Shown here piece by piece: positions 1 through 8,964 of a DNA stretch of 45,449 nt (position 1 is the stretch's first letter; each line of letters opens with the position of its first letter). The notes beneath the pieces were generated by a model, which was given only the letters and a program-made list of their open reading frames with translations, was not told the origin of the DNA and ran no database searches. Source of the DNA: an uncultured Eubacteriales bacterium (GTDB lineage: Bacteria > Bacillota > Clostridia > Christensenellales > CAG-138); NCBI GenBank assembly GCA_900544555.1, contig UQWD01000017.1, positions 1 to 45,449 of the forward strand, written 5' to 3'. The translations under genes and the position numbers were made by a program.

Positions 1-8
1 CAGTGTGT

Positions 9-36
9 CGAAAAAGTGGCTGCGCCACGTTTTTCG
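9..36. repeat. Stem-loop with one-base bulge at window start
   Basis: The arms (9-20 and 24-36) pair over 12 base pairs with a single bulged G at 29 and a TGC loop. The right arm ends in a run of five T, so it could be a terminator read rightward from a gene outside the window. No gene next to it settles the question. Confidence 0.4.
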
Positions 37-147
37 AGTTAACACGGAGCGCTTTTATATTGGCGCGGTCAGCACCCCGTGCAAAGAAACCCTTGCTGCG
101 CAAGGCATTTAGAATCTGACGCACATGTCGTCAGGTTCGGTTGAAAG

Positions 148-187
148 CCTGCGGGGGTTGCGGCTCCGACCCAACCACAGGTTTTTT
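148..187 (+). terminator. Possible rightward intrinsic terminator
   Basis: CCTG at 148-151 pairs with CAGG at 178-181, and GGTTG at 156-160 pairs with CAACC at 172-176. Six T follow at 182-187. The stem has an asymmetric internal loop, so it is only moderately convincing. The gene it would serve lies outside the window. Confidence 0.35.
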
Positions 188-213
188 CGATAGGCTGATA
201 TATACCTTTTGCT

Positions 214-239
214 CGGGATATTTCCCGGGAAATATCCCG
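214..239. repeat. Perfect 26-base palindrome downstream of glgA
   Basis: Each half is CGGGATATTTCCC or its exact reverse complement, with no spacer. It lies 82 bases beyond the glgA stop codon and has no T-run on either side, so it is not a standard intrinsic terminator. It could be a protein-binding site or an RNA processing or stability hairpin at the end of the glycogen transcript. Confidence 0.6.
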
Positions 240-320
240 CTGGGTCAAGCATGCGCGCGGCCGGGGACCTAATCTTAGCAAGCTATGGGCGCTGCGCTTT
301 TGGGGGAGCATGCCACGCCG

Positions 321-1754
321 CTAGCCCATCATGCTCGCGTACATCCTCAAATAATCGCGGGCGGAGGCGGACCAGCTAAAATCGCATCGCATGCCGCGCT
401 TCACCAGGCCGCTCCAAATTTCATTATCCTTATAGCACTCTATTGCCCAGCGAAGAATATAGAGCATTTCATGCGCGTTATAGTTGGCGAACGAAAAGCC
501 CGTCCCCTCCCCGGTATACCGGTTATAGGGCCTGACCGTATCGCGTAGGCCGCCCGTTTCGCGCACAAGGGGCACGGTCCCATAGCGGAGCGCGATCATT
601 TGGGAAAGGCCGCAGGGTTCAAAGCGGGACGGCATTAAAAACAGATCCGCTCCGGCGTATATCCTGCGGGCAAGCGCGTCGTCCATCATGAAGCGCGCCG
701 CGACCCGCCCGGAATAACGCTGAGCCTGCCACTCAAAAAAGCGGACGTAATCCTCCTCGCCAAGCCCGAGTACGACAAATTGCGCGTCGCAAGCCATAAT
801 ATCGTCCCATACGCATTTAACAAGGTCCAGCCCTTTCTGCTCGGTTAAACGCGTTATCATGGCGATCAGCGGCGCTTTGGGGTTAGCCTCTAAGCTAAGC
901 TCCCGCTGCAAATCCGCTTTGCACGACAGCTTGCCGGATGCGTCTTGACAGGAAAAATGCGCTGTCAGAGCCGGATCCGCCGCAGGATCGTAAGCCGCCT
1001 CGTCTATGCCGTTGAGTATTCCCCAAAGATCGCCCCCTCGGGCGCGCAGCAGCCCGTCCAACCGCTCGCCGTATTCGGGAGAGCGTATCTCGTCCGCATA
1101 AGACGGGCTGACGGTGCTGACGCGCCAAGCGTACCGTATACCGGCTTTCATGAAGCTCACGCAGCCGTAATACTCAAGTTCTTCCGAGTTAAAGTGCACA
1201 TCCCCTAAAGAAAGCATTTCGTTTATCCACCCCCAGGGGAAAATCCCCTGATAGCGCAGGTTATGTATGGTAAATACGGTGCGTATTTCACGGTAATCCG
1301 GCAGCTCGCGATATTGCAGGCTCAAAAGCGCGGGGACCATACCCGTCTGCCAATCGTTGCAGTGCAATATATCAGGAAAAAAGCCCAGTTTTGGCAGGCT
1401 TTCCAGTACGGCCCGGCAGAAAAAGGAAAACCGCTCCCCCTCGTCGTTGCCTGAACCATAAATATAATCGCGGGCAAAGTAATATTCATTATCCACAAAG
1501 TAATAAATTACGCCCTCATGCTCCAGCTTTTCTATTCCGCAGTACTGGCTGCGCCACCCAAGCGCGATATGGAAGTGGCATACATGCTCCATTTTGTTCT
1601 TCCATCCCGCGGGAATTGCGCTGTACTTGGGCAGCATAACCCGCACGTCCGCGCCTTCCTTTTTGAGTATGGGAGCTAAAGTGCCTACAACGTCCGCCAG
1701 CCCGCCGGTTTTTATGAACGGTATGCATTCGGACGCGGCAAAGAGAATTTTCAT
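321..1754 (-). CDS. glgA: Glycogen synthase (ADP-glucose type)
   Basis: Glycosyltransferase family 5 enzyme that transfers glucose from ADP-glucose to the growing alpha-1,4-glucan in the cytoplasm. The GT-B fold is visible: the N-terminal KTGGLADV signature (about residues 15-22) binds the nucleotide sugar, and the C-terminal half carries SRFEPCGLSQ (about 376-385) followed by an RETGGLRDTV stretch. The 477-residue length is normal for bacterial GlgA. The ATG is preceded by AGGAGG at good spacing. It is the last gene of the leftward glgB-glgC-glgD-glgA operon, separated from glgD by 190 bases, so it may also have its own promoter. Confidence 0.96.
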   Translation of the reverse strand: MKILFAASECIPFIKTGGLADVVGTLAPILKKEGADVRVMLPKYSAIPAGWKNKMEHVCHFHIALGWRSQYCGIEKLEHEGVIYYFVDNEYYFARDYIYGSGNDEGERFSFFCRAVLESLPKLGFFPDILHCNDWQTGMVPALLSLQYRELPDYREIRTVFTIHNLRYQGIFPWGWINEMLSLGDVHFNSEELEYYGCVSFMKAGIRYAWRVSTVSPSYADEIRSPEYGERLDGLLRARGGDLWGILNGIDEAAYDPAADPALTAHFSCQDASGKLSCKADLQRELSLEANPKAPLIAMITRLTEQKGLDLVKCVWDDIMACDAQFVVLGLGEEDYVRFFEWQAQRYSGRVAARFMMDDALARRIYAGADLFLMPSRFEPCGLSQMIALRYGTVPLVRETGGLRDTVRPYNRYTGEGTGFSFANYNAHEMLYILRWAIECYKDNEIWSGLVKRGMRCDFSWSASARDYLRMYASMMG

Positions 1755-1944
1755 AAGTGTCCTCCTGGTATTTTGTTTCCGGCCTGAAGCAAAGCCGAAA
1801 TTATCCGCATGCCGGGCGGAATCTCACACGCAAAGAGCCTTAGCATGTAAGTTTTAAAGCCATACCGCCGCCTGATTTAAACAAAGACGGCTTCATCATA
1901 CGGGGTCCGCTTCTATTCCAGCGCGCCTTAAAACCGCTGAAGAA

Positions 1945-3072
1945 TCAAATAACAAGGCCTTTTCTTAAAACTATCGGGCACGCTTCGTAACCCGCAAGGT
2001 GGCGGCCGCGCCCAACAATTACGCCTTTATCCATAATGACGTTATTGAGCATGCACTGCTCCCTGATATCGCAAGCCTGCATGATGATGCTGTCGCGTAC
2101 GACGCTCTGAGCGCCTACGCGAACGCCCCGGAACAATACGCTGTTCTCGACCTTGCCTTCGATGATGCATCCGTCCGCCACAATAGAGTTGCGCGACATG
2201 CCCCCGCCCGCGTAACGCGCGGGTACCTCGTCCTTAACCTTGGTGTAAATGGGGTGGTCGCTGTTGAACAGGTCGCGCCGGACTTCCTGGTTCAGCAGCG
2301 CCATATTATGCCTGAAATACGAATTAAGCGATTCAAGCCGCCCGACATAACCCTCGTAGCGCCAGCCGTATATCCTAAGGCTATGGATGCGCTTAATCAG
2401 GATATCACGGATAAAATCGACCTGCGCGCGCGTTGCGGCCTCTTCCACAAGATACTCGAGCAGGGTTTTTTCCATCACGTATACGTCGCAGGATCTGAGC
2501 TGGTTGCCGGGATGATACGGGTTGAGCTGCATATCCGTTATGCGCCCGCGCTCGTCCACGCACAGTCTGAGATCATCAAACGTATCAAAGTCCTGCGCGC
2601 TGTGGGCTTCGTGGTTATACATGATGGTGATATCGGCGCCCGTGTCAATATGCCGGCTGATCATCTCCTCGAACGTGGTATTGAAGAGCGTATGGCTGCC
2701 CGTTAGCACCACATAGCGCTGGCTGCTCCGCCGTATATATCCCATGACGGATCTGAGCGCGTCGATGGTCCCCCGGTACAGGCCCGTGTTCTCCCTTGTT
2801 AAAAAGGGCGGCAGGATGAACAATCCGTCGCGCTTTCTGTGCAGATCCCATTCCTTGCCCGAGCCGAGGTGATCCATCAGGGAATGGTAGTTCCGCTGTG
2901 CTATCAGGCCCACGTTCGTGATTCCGGTATTCACAAGAGAGGAAAGCACAAAATCAATGCAGCGGTAACGGCCGCCGAAAGGAACGGCGGCGAGCGAGCG
3001 AGAATACGTCAAATCGCGAAGGAGCAGATTGGATTCCCCCGTATAGATCAGGCCAAACGCATTATGTATCAT
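1945..3072 (-). CDS. glgD: Glucose-1-phosphate adenylyltransferase, GlgD subunit
   Basis: Second subunit of the Firmicutes ADP-glucose pyrophosphorylase. The protein resembles GlgC throughout but lacks its GGxGxRL pyrophosphate-binding loop: the corresponding N-terminus reads LIYTGESNLLLRDL. It keeps the PFGGRYRCIDF segment (about 31-41) and the C-terminal left-handed beta-helix repeats. In characterised relatives GlgD is catalytically weak and activates GlgC; that role is inferred here. The start codon overlaps the glgC stop region by 4 bases, indicating translational coupling, and GGGAGG lies 8 bases upstream of the ATG. Confidence 0.93.
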   Translation of the reverse strand: MIHNAFGLIYTGESNLLLRDLTYSRSLAAVPFGGRYRCIDFVLSSLVNTGITNVGLIAQRNYHSLMDHLGSGKEWDLHRKRDGLFILPPFLTRENTGLYRGTIDALRSVMGYIRRSSQRYVVLTGSHTLFNTTFEEMISRHIDTGADITIMYNHEAHSAQDFDTFDDLRLCVDERGRITDMQLNPYHPGNQLRSCDVYVMEKTLLEYLVEEAATRAQVDFIRDILIKRIHSLRIYGWRYEGYVGRLESLNSYFRHNMALLNQEVRRDLFNSDHPIYTKVKDEVPARYAGGGMSRNSIVADGCIIEGKVENSVLFRGVRVGAQSVVRDSIIMQACDIREQCMLNNVIMDKGVIVGRGRHLAGYEACPIVLRKGLVI

Positions 3073-4307
3073 TCCTGTACACCTCCCGGCCAGGTTTTTG
3101 GCGTTCTATTGATAATCATGCCAACAGGCACGCGCATACCCGGTGGTATCTCGGTATCGTTTCCTATCAGCGTAACGCTTCCGGTCAGGCTCGTATCATA
3201 GGGCGCGTCTCCCGGCTCAGGCTCCGCGCCTATGACGGCGTTCTCTCCGATTACGGAGTTCTCTCCGATGATGGCCTTATGCACTCTCGCACCGCGCCGG
3301 ATGACGGCGTTCGGCATTATGACGGAATCGGTTATCAGCGTGTTTTCCTGAGCCGACGCCCCGGAGAAAAAAACGCTCCGCTCCAGCCGCCCGCATACCG
3401 TACAGCCCTCCGTAATAACGGATTGAACGACCTGCGCGTTTGGTCCGGCGTAATGCGGGGGCATCACGGCGCTCTTGCCATAAATGCGCCAGTCCTTATC
3501 GTATAGATCCAGCTTCGGGGGCTGCTCAAGCAGATCCATGTTCGCTTCCCAAAGGCTTCCGATGGTGCCTACGTCCTTCCAATACCCATAGAACGGATAC
3601 GCAAAAAGCTTCATGCCCCCTTCAATCATTTTGGGTATCACGTCTTTTCCAAAATCGTTCGTAGACGCGGGGTCGTTATCATCCTCCTCCAGATAACGCT
3701 TTAGCACGTTCCATGAGAAAATATAGATTCCCATCGAAGCGTTGTTGCTTTTGGGCTTCGGCGGCTTTTCCTCAAACTCCACAATAGCGCCGTCGGGCGC
3801 GGTATTCATAATGCCGAACCTGCAGGCCTCCTCCATCGGCACCTCAAGCACGGCGATGGTAGCGTCCGCCCCTTTTTCCTGATGGAATCGGAGCATCTTC
3901 GCGTAATCCATCTTATAGATGTGATCCCCTGACAGTATCAGCACATAATCCGGCTGATACTGTGATATAAACGCGATGTTTTGGAATATAGCGTTGGCCG
4001 TGCCGGAGTACCATTGGCCGCGGCTTCCCTTCACGTAAGGGGGCAGCACGTAGACGCCTCCGGTATTACGGTCAAGATCCCACGCCTGGCCGTTGCCAAG
4101 GTACGCGTTAAGCTCCTGCGGCTGGTATTGGGTCAACACGCCCACAGTATCAATATCCGAGTTGACGCAGTTGGATAGCGGGAAATCGATTATCCGATAC
4201 TTGCCCCCAAACGGCACGGCCGGCTTGGCCATCCGGGTCGTGAGCACGCCCAAACGGCTTCCCTGCCCGCCCGCCAGGAGCATCGCCACGGTCTTTTTCT
4301 TTCTCAA
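3069..4307 (-). CDS. glgC: Glucose-1-phosphate adenylyltransferase, catalytic subunit
   Basis: Makes ADP-glucose from glucose-1-phosphate and ATP, the committed step of bacterial glycogen synthesis. The catalytic GGQGSRLG loop is at residues 13-20, KPAVPFGGKYR at 28-38, and the SGDHIYKMDY sugar-binding/metal segment follows near 125. The C-terminus has hexapeptide-like beta-helix repeats. The start is TTG rather than ATG, with an AGGGGG ribosome-binding site 8 bases upstream. The gene sits 20 bases after glgB and overlaps glgD by 4 bases. GlgC/GlgD together are expected to form the heteromeric enzyme. Confidence 0.95.
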   Translation of the reverse strand: MRKKKTVAMLLAGGQGSRLGVLTTRMAKPAVPFGGKYRIIDFPLSNCVNSDIDTVGVLTQYQPQELNAYLGNGQAWDLDRNTGGVYVLPPYVKGSRGQWYSGTANAIFQNIAFISQYQPDYVLILSGDHIYKMDYAKMLRFHQEKGADATIAVLEVPMEEACRFGIMNTAPDGAIVEFEEKPPKPKSNNASMGIYIFSWNVLKRYLEEDDNDPASTNDFGKDVIPKMIEGGMKLFAYPFYGYWKDVGTIGSLWEANMDLLEQPPKLDLYDKDWRIYGKSAVMPPHYAGPNAQVVQSVITEGCTVCGRLERSVFFSGASAQENTLITDSVIMPNAVIRRGARVHKAIIGENSVIGENAVIGAEPEPGDAPYDTSLTGSVTLIGNDTEIPPGMRVPVGMIINRTPKTWPGGVQE

Positions 4308-4327
4308 AATGTATACCCCCTATCTCT

Positions 4328-6220
4328 TTAATTAGTCTGTATTTTAGGCGCCTGCAAAGGCGCGGTAACGGGTTGAAAATTCAAATGATAGTAAGCCCCG
4401 CCATAGCCCGGTATAAAAAGATCAATATAGTCGCCCTCGTGATCCTTCATGCTCATAAGCTCCGCCCGGGGCGGCGGCACATGGCCGCAAAACCTCGGAT
4501 CCTGATTCGAGAGCGCTGAGCTTAGTATGACCGGCGAACTGAACCGGACGCGGTACGCGTTTTGCGGCACGGGCGTGAAATTAAACACGCATAAAAGCGA
4601 GCCGCCCTCGGAATCGCGGCGGATGAAAGCGATAACGCTGTGATCCGCGTCGTCTACGCTCACCCATTCAAATCCCTCCCAACCGCAATCCATCTCGTAA
4701 AGCGCCGGTGTGCTGACGTAAAGGGCGTTAAGCTCGCGTACAAAACGCTGAACGGCGCTGTGCTGCGGGTAGTCGAGCAGCATCCAATCCAGCGGCTGCT
4801 CATGGTTCCATTCAATGAATTGGCCAAACTCGCAGCCCATAAACATCAGCTTTTTGCCGGGCTGTGCGAATTGGTACATAAACAAAAGCTTTAGCTGCAA
4901 AAACTTCTCTTCATAGCTGCCGGGCATCCGCCCAATAAGCGAACGCTTGCCGTGAACCACCTCGTCATGAGAGAACGGGAGGATATAATTCTCTGAAAAC
5001 GCATAGCACATGGGGAAAGTCAGCTTGCTGTGATGCCATTTTCTGAACAGGCTGTCCATGCTCATGTATGAAAGCGTATCGTTCATCCATCCCATGTTCC
5101 ATTTCAAATGAAAGCCGAGCCCTCCGTCTTCAGGCGGCGCGGTAACCAGTGGAAACGCCGTGGATTCCTCCGCGATGAGCAAGGCTCCCGGGCATTCGCG
5201 CCCCACGGCGCGGGAGAGCTTCCGCAAAAAGGCCACTGCGGATAAATTGGTATTCCCCCCGTGCTCGTTCGGCAGCCATTCCCCGTTCTCCCTGCCGTAG
5301 TCAAGGTAAAGCATGCAGCTCACGGCGTCCACCCGCAGGCCGTCGATATGATATTCCTTGAGAAGGTATACGGCGTTGGAAATTAAAAAACTCTGAACCT
5401 CCGCTTTTTCATAGTTGAAAAGGAGCGTACCCCATTGCGGCTGGTCGCTGCGCCTCGTATCCGGGTGCTCGTACTCGGCCTCCCCGTCAAAACGGGCAAG
5501 CCCGTGCGCGTCCCGCGTAAAATGCGCCGGAACCCAATCCGCTATAACGCCCAGCCCCGCCTCGTGCGCGCAATTAATAAAATACTTGAAATCCTCCGGC
5601 TCGCCATAGCGTGATGTTATGGCGTAATAACCCGTAATTTGATACCCCCAGCTCATATCATAAGGGTATTCGCATACCGGCATCAATTCGATATGCGTAT
5701 AGCCCATGTTCGCCGCGTACCGCACAAGCTCCTGCGCAAGCTGCCTGTAATTAAGCCCGGCTTTCCATGAACCCGCGTGCGCTTCATAGACGCTCATCGC
5801 TTTTTTAAACGGCAGACCCCTTGCGGACATATAAGCCCCGTCGCTCCATTTGAAAGGCTCCAATCCCCATACTATGGAAGCCGTCTCTGGCCTCATCTGA
5901 GCGTAAAATGCGTAGGGATCGGCTTTATAGTTAACATGTCCGTCCCGACTGGTCACGGCGAATTTATAGACGTCGCCCTTTTTAGCGTTTTCCACAACCG
6001 CTTCCCAAACGCCGGACGTACCCGCCATACGCATCGGGTTAGCGTCCCCGTTCCAACCGTTAAACGAGCCGACGACGCTTACGGCTTTAGCGTTTGGCGC
6101 CCATACCGCGAACCGGTACGCCCCGTTCTCAACTTTATGCGCGCCCATCACGCGGTAAGCGTAGCAATTCTCTCCCGTATTGAATAAATAAAGCTCCGTT
6201 TCATTCAGATGATATTCCAT
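4328..6220 (-). CDS. glgB: 1,4-alpha-glucan branching enzyme
   Basis: GH13 enzyme that cuts alpha-1,4 chains and rejoins them as alpha-1,6 branches. An N-terminal CBM48 domain (about residues 30-110, with FAVWAPNAKAVSVVGSFNGW) precedes the catalytic barrel. Expected catalytic residues are present: D298 in DGLRVDAV, E351 in IAEEST and D419 in SHDEVVHG. The 630-residue length is usual for the shorter Firmicutes form. GGAGGAG lies 6 bases before the ATG. It is the first gene of the glg operon. The C-terminus is slightly extended beyond the final beta domain with a Gln/Pro-rich tail. Confidence 0.96.
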   Translation of the reverse strand: MEYHLNETELYLFNTGENCYAYRVMGAHKVENGAYRFAVWAPNAKAVSVVGSFNGWNGDANPMRMAGTSGVWEAVVENAKKGDVYKFAVTSRDGHVNYKADPYAFYAQMRPETASIVWGLEPFKWSDGAYMSARGLPFKKAMSVYEAHAGSWKAGLNYRQLAQELVRYAANMGYTHIELMPVCEYPYDMSWGYQITGYYAITSRYGEPEDFKYFINCAHEAGLGVIADWVPAHFTRDAHGLARFDGEAEYEHPDTRRSDQPQWGTLLFNYEKAEVQSFLISNAVYLLKEYHIDGLRVDAVSCMLYLDYGRENGEWLPNEHGGNTNLSAVAFLRKLSRAVGRECPGALLIAEESTAFPLVTAPPEDGGLGFHLKWNMGWMNDTLSYMSMDSLFRKWHHSKLTFPMCYAFSENYILPFSHDEVVHGKRSLIGRMPGSYEEKFLQLKLLFMYQFAQPGKKLMFMGCEFGQFIEWNHEQPLDWMLLDYPQHSAVQRFVRELNALYVSTPALYEMDCGWEGFEWVSVDDADHSVIAFIRRDSEGGSLLCVFNFTPVPQNAYRVRFSSPVILSSALSNQDPRFCGHVPPPRAELMSMKDHEGDYIDLFIPGYGGAYYHLNFQPVTAPLQAPKIQTN

Positions 6221-7084
6221 TTAAACTCCTCCAGAAGTTAACCCTCGCGCATCTCCATATATCATTTCGCTCCTTATGCTCAAGGCGCCCTTCTGTCCGC
6301 AATCAAGTTGTAGAAACTAAGCTGCCGTACATTTATTTTGGCTCTCACTAGCCGAAATAAATTAATACCCAGGCTTTGTGTCCCGTTCAGGATGATTTAT
6401 TCCTCCCTGCTTTCGAGAACAAGGAATCTAATATATATTCTACCATCTTTTACTGGATCCCGAATAGACGAAATCCATACTTTTTTACATATTTTACGAA
6501 AAAAACACGCCTTTATCCATAAATATCCGTACCGGTATAAGATGAAACGCGTGAACATGCCCTTGGGTCAAATTCATCCGGGTTTTCATATTGTGCCATT
6601 GATACGAGCAAACGATCGGCAAATGCCATAGAATTGCGGTTTGCGCTCGCTATATGCATTGTTTTTAAAACTCGTTTGCACAGGTACTGTTAAACAAGTG
6701 CAAATGCATCGGACACGTTATCGGGATTACATATCTTCAAAAAAGGTTAAATGCGGCGTTAATATCATTCAAGGAGGTTTGGAGCTAAATCTCAAAACAG
6801 CGCCTAAGCCTTTTTCGTTTCGCATGGCGCGCTTGCTTTATTTACGCGGGCAACGGCGAAGTTTTATACCCGGCTCTCGTTTTGCAGCACAAAAGCAGCG
6901 GTGAACCCTTCTTCAACTGATAGGCATCGGCCGATAAAAGCGGGCATCGAGTGTGCTGAGGTAAAAAAGCGATTATTTTTTAACGTGCGCTATCTTGGCG
7001 TTAATCCCCCATACGGTTCTATTGCCTTTGCGCTAAAGCATGCCGTAACTCTAATATAAGGCAGGCAAACGATTAGTCAACCAT
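6221..7084. other. Long intergenic region upstream of glgB
   Basis: Two rightward ORFs of under 100 codons (6338-6631 and 6641-6904) have no ribosome-binding site, no recognisable domain and a composition that looks random, so I do not call them. The region contains the stem-loop at 6331-6362 and presumably the glg promoter, but I see no clear sigma-A match. An AAGGAGG at 6772 is not followed by a usable start at normal spacing. Confidence 0.5.
6331..6362. repeat. 13-bp-arm inverted repeat in the glgB leader
   Basis: Arms 6331-6343 and 6350-6362 pair along 13 positions with one T/G wobble around a six-base loop. It lies 111 bases upstream of the glgB start. It could be a repressor site or a leader-RNA hairpin in the glycogen operon transcript. 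There is no long T-run, so a terminator role is weak. Confidence 0.5.
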
Positions 7085-7942
7085 TTAAACCCTCGCTCTG
7101 TCTTTATCGCGTATATTCGAGAGCGGATACATCATCGTCATAAGCGCTTCAACGGCGCGCGCGGGCAGCAGACGCTTCAAGAATACGAACGCCTTGTATT
7201 TAGCCCCAACCACGCGTCGCACCGGCGGGTTCTTTCTCTGTATCAGCTTCATAACGGCTCGCGCTATCGTCTCTGGACCCTTGCCGGATTTTTCGTCGCT
7301 CTCCATTTGGGCGATGGAATTTAAAAAAGCTTCCCCGTAAGCCGTTTCGGAGCATCCGCCGGCGTACATGCGGTTTGCGGTAAAGGAGGTTTTTACATCG
7401 CCCGGCTCAATCAGCGCGGCGCGTACCCCAAACGGCCTGCATTCTATCCTCAGGCCTTCCGTCAACGCTTCGACGGCAAATTTAGACGAGCTGTAAAGCG
7501 TTTGGAACGGAATGGAGAAGATCCCCCCGACCGAACCGATATTGACAATAAGCCCCTTCCCCTGCTTCCGCATTATAGGCAGTACGCACCGTATCATGCG
7601 GACGACGCCAACATAGTTGGTGTTCATCTGGCGCATGGCGTCGCTTCCTAAACAGTCCTCCACAGCCCCGCAAATGCCCGTGCCTGCCGCGTTTATCAGA
7701 ACGTCAATGCGCCCTTCGCGCTCGACTACATGTCGAACGGCCGCCTCAACCGAGCCGTCATCGTCGACGTTAAGGGCAATCATCTGTATGTACCCCTCGC
7801 CGTAATCCGTTAACCCGCCGCCGCGCCTTGATCCGCCGTAAACGGCAAATCCGCTCCTTGCCAGCATCTGCGCGGTACATTGCCCGATGCCGGACGATGC
7901 GCCCGTTATTAACGCTACACGACCGTATGGATTGCTTACCAT
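7085..7942 (-). CDS. Short-chain dehydrogenase/reductase
   Basis: Classical SDR oxidoreductase of 285 residues using NAD(P)H; substrate unknown. Visible motifs are TGASSGIG (13-20) for cofactor binding, NAAG (84-87), the catalytic Ser near 137 in NIGSVGG, and Tyr150/Lys154 in YSSSK. I place the start at the ATG at 7942, which has GGGGGAGG 8 bases upstream. The upstream in-frame ATG at 7960 has no usable spacing to a ribosome-binding site. The gene stands alone between the glg operon and parAB, and the context does not indicate a substrate. The short basic C-terminus is common among SDRs of this size. Confidence 0.9.
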   Translation of the reverse strand: MVSNPYGRVALITGASSGIGQCTAQMLARSGFAVYGGSRRGGGLTDYGEGYIQMIALNVDDDGSVEAAVRHVVEREGRIDVLINAAGTGICGAVEDCLGSDAMRQMNTNYVGVVRMIRCVLPIMRKQGKGLIVNIGSVGGIFSIPFQTLYSSSKFAVEALTEGLRIECRPFGVRAALIEPGDVKTSFTANRMYAGGCSETAYGEAFLNSIAQMESDEKSGKGPETIARAVMKLIQRKNPPVRRVVGAKYKAFVFLKRLLPARAVEALMTMMYPLSNIRDKDRARV

Positions 7943-8100
7943 GGCTTTATCCTCCCCCATCCCTCGGCATAAACGTGCTGTAGTGCGGCTTAGCGATTCA
8001 ACAAATCAAGCGCGAATTTATCAGTCCCAATAAATCTTGCATCTTAGAACCTTACCCGGCAACTCATTCGCTATCGGCCAGCCCCGAGCCATATAAGATT

Positions 8101-8964
8101 CTATTCCTCCGCGCCGATAATCGCCTCATATATTTGCTCAAGGCAATCCTTTGAATGATACTCAATAACGATTTTGCCTTTTTCGCTGTTGCCGCTGATG
8201 TTTACCTTCGTTCCAAGCCTCTCCCGAAACCGCTCCGCGGCGTGCGCTAGCTGCGCGTCCTGCTCGGGGCGCGGCTTTTTCGCAGGCGTTTGGGCCTTCT
8301 CCCCAAGATCCCGAACGGCCTGTTCCGTCCTTCGGACCGACCACCCCTCTTCAACCGCGCGCCGTGCCGTCAGCTCTTGGGCCCGAGCCTCTTTTACGCC
8401 GGCTAGCGCGCGCGCATGCCCCGCTTGAAGCACGCCTTCTCGAAGATAATCCTGTATGACGGGCGGAAGCGACAAAAGGCGCAGCGCGTTGGCTATGGCT
8501 GGACGGCTTTTGCCAAGCCTGCTTGAAGCCTCTTCCTGCGTATAGTCATGCTGTTGCATTAAGAAGCGGATGGCCGCCGCTTCCTCGATTGGGTTCAGGT
8601 TCTCGCGCTGAATGTTTTCCACCAGCGCGACCTCCAAAACCTCAGATTCATCCATATTGCGCACCACCGCCGGTATCGTATCAAGCCCCGCAAGACGCGC
8701 GGCCCGAAAGCGCCGTTCCCCGGCAACGATAACGTACCTTTCGCCGCGCTCGCGCACGATGATGGGCTGAACCATCCCATGCCGGCTAATGGAGGCCGCG
8801 AGTTCCGTGAGCTTATCCTCATCAAACGCTTTCCTCGGTTGATTCAGGTTTGTATCAATATCATGAACATGCAGCCTAAGTATGCTTTCGTTTACTGAAA
8901 CGTCGTAATTTCCGAGCAGCGCGTCAAGCCCGCGCCCGAGCCCCGTTTTATTCTTTACGGCCAT
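8101..8964 (-). CDS. parB: Chromosome partitioning protein ParB (Spo0J)
   Basis: CTP-dependent DNA clamp that loads at parS, spreads, and helps recruit SMC and segregate origins. The N-terminal CTP-binding patch GERRFRAA is at 82-89. The helix-turn-helix that reads parS follows (QEEASSRLGKSRPAIANAL region), and a C-terminal dimerisation segment ends the 287-residue protein. A low-complexity linker rich in Lys/Pro separates the last two parts. The start overlaps the end of parA by 17 bases, so the pair is co-translated. Two matching parS sites lie at 10412 and 10577, about 1.5 kb away. Confidence 0.96.
   Translation of the reverse strand: MAVKNKTGLGRGLDALLGNYDVSVNESILRLHVHDIDTNLNQPRKAFDEDKLTELAASISRHGMVQPIIVRERGERYVIVAGERRFRAARLAGLDTIPAVVRNMDESEVLEVALVENIQRENLNPIEEAAAIRFLMQQHDYTQEEASSRLGKSRPAIANALRLLSLPPVIQDYLREGVLQAGHARALAGVKEARAQELTARRAVEEGWSVRRTEQAVRDLGEKAQTPAKKPRPEQDAQLAHAAERFRERLGTKVNISGNSEKGKIVIEYHSKDCLEQIYEAIIGAEE

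Noticed and set aside
69..311. 80-residue reverse ORF at the left edge
   Set aside because: It spans several hairpins and a palindrome, has no ribosome-binding site and no recognisable family.
6641..6904. 87-residue rightward ORF in the glgB upstream gap, with an AAGGAGG inside it
   Set aside because: The AAGGAGG is inside the frame and only one base from the nearest TTG; the peptide looks random.
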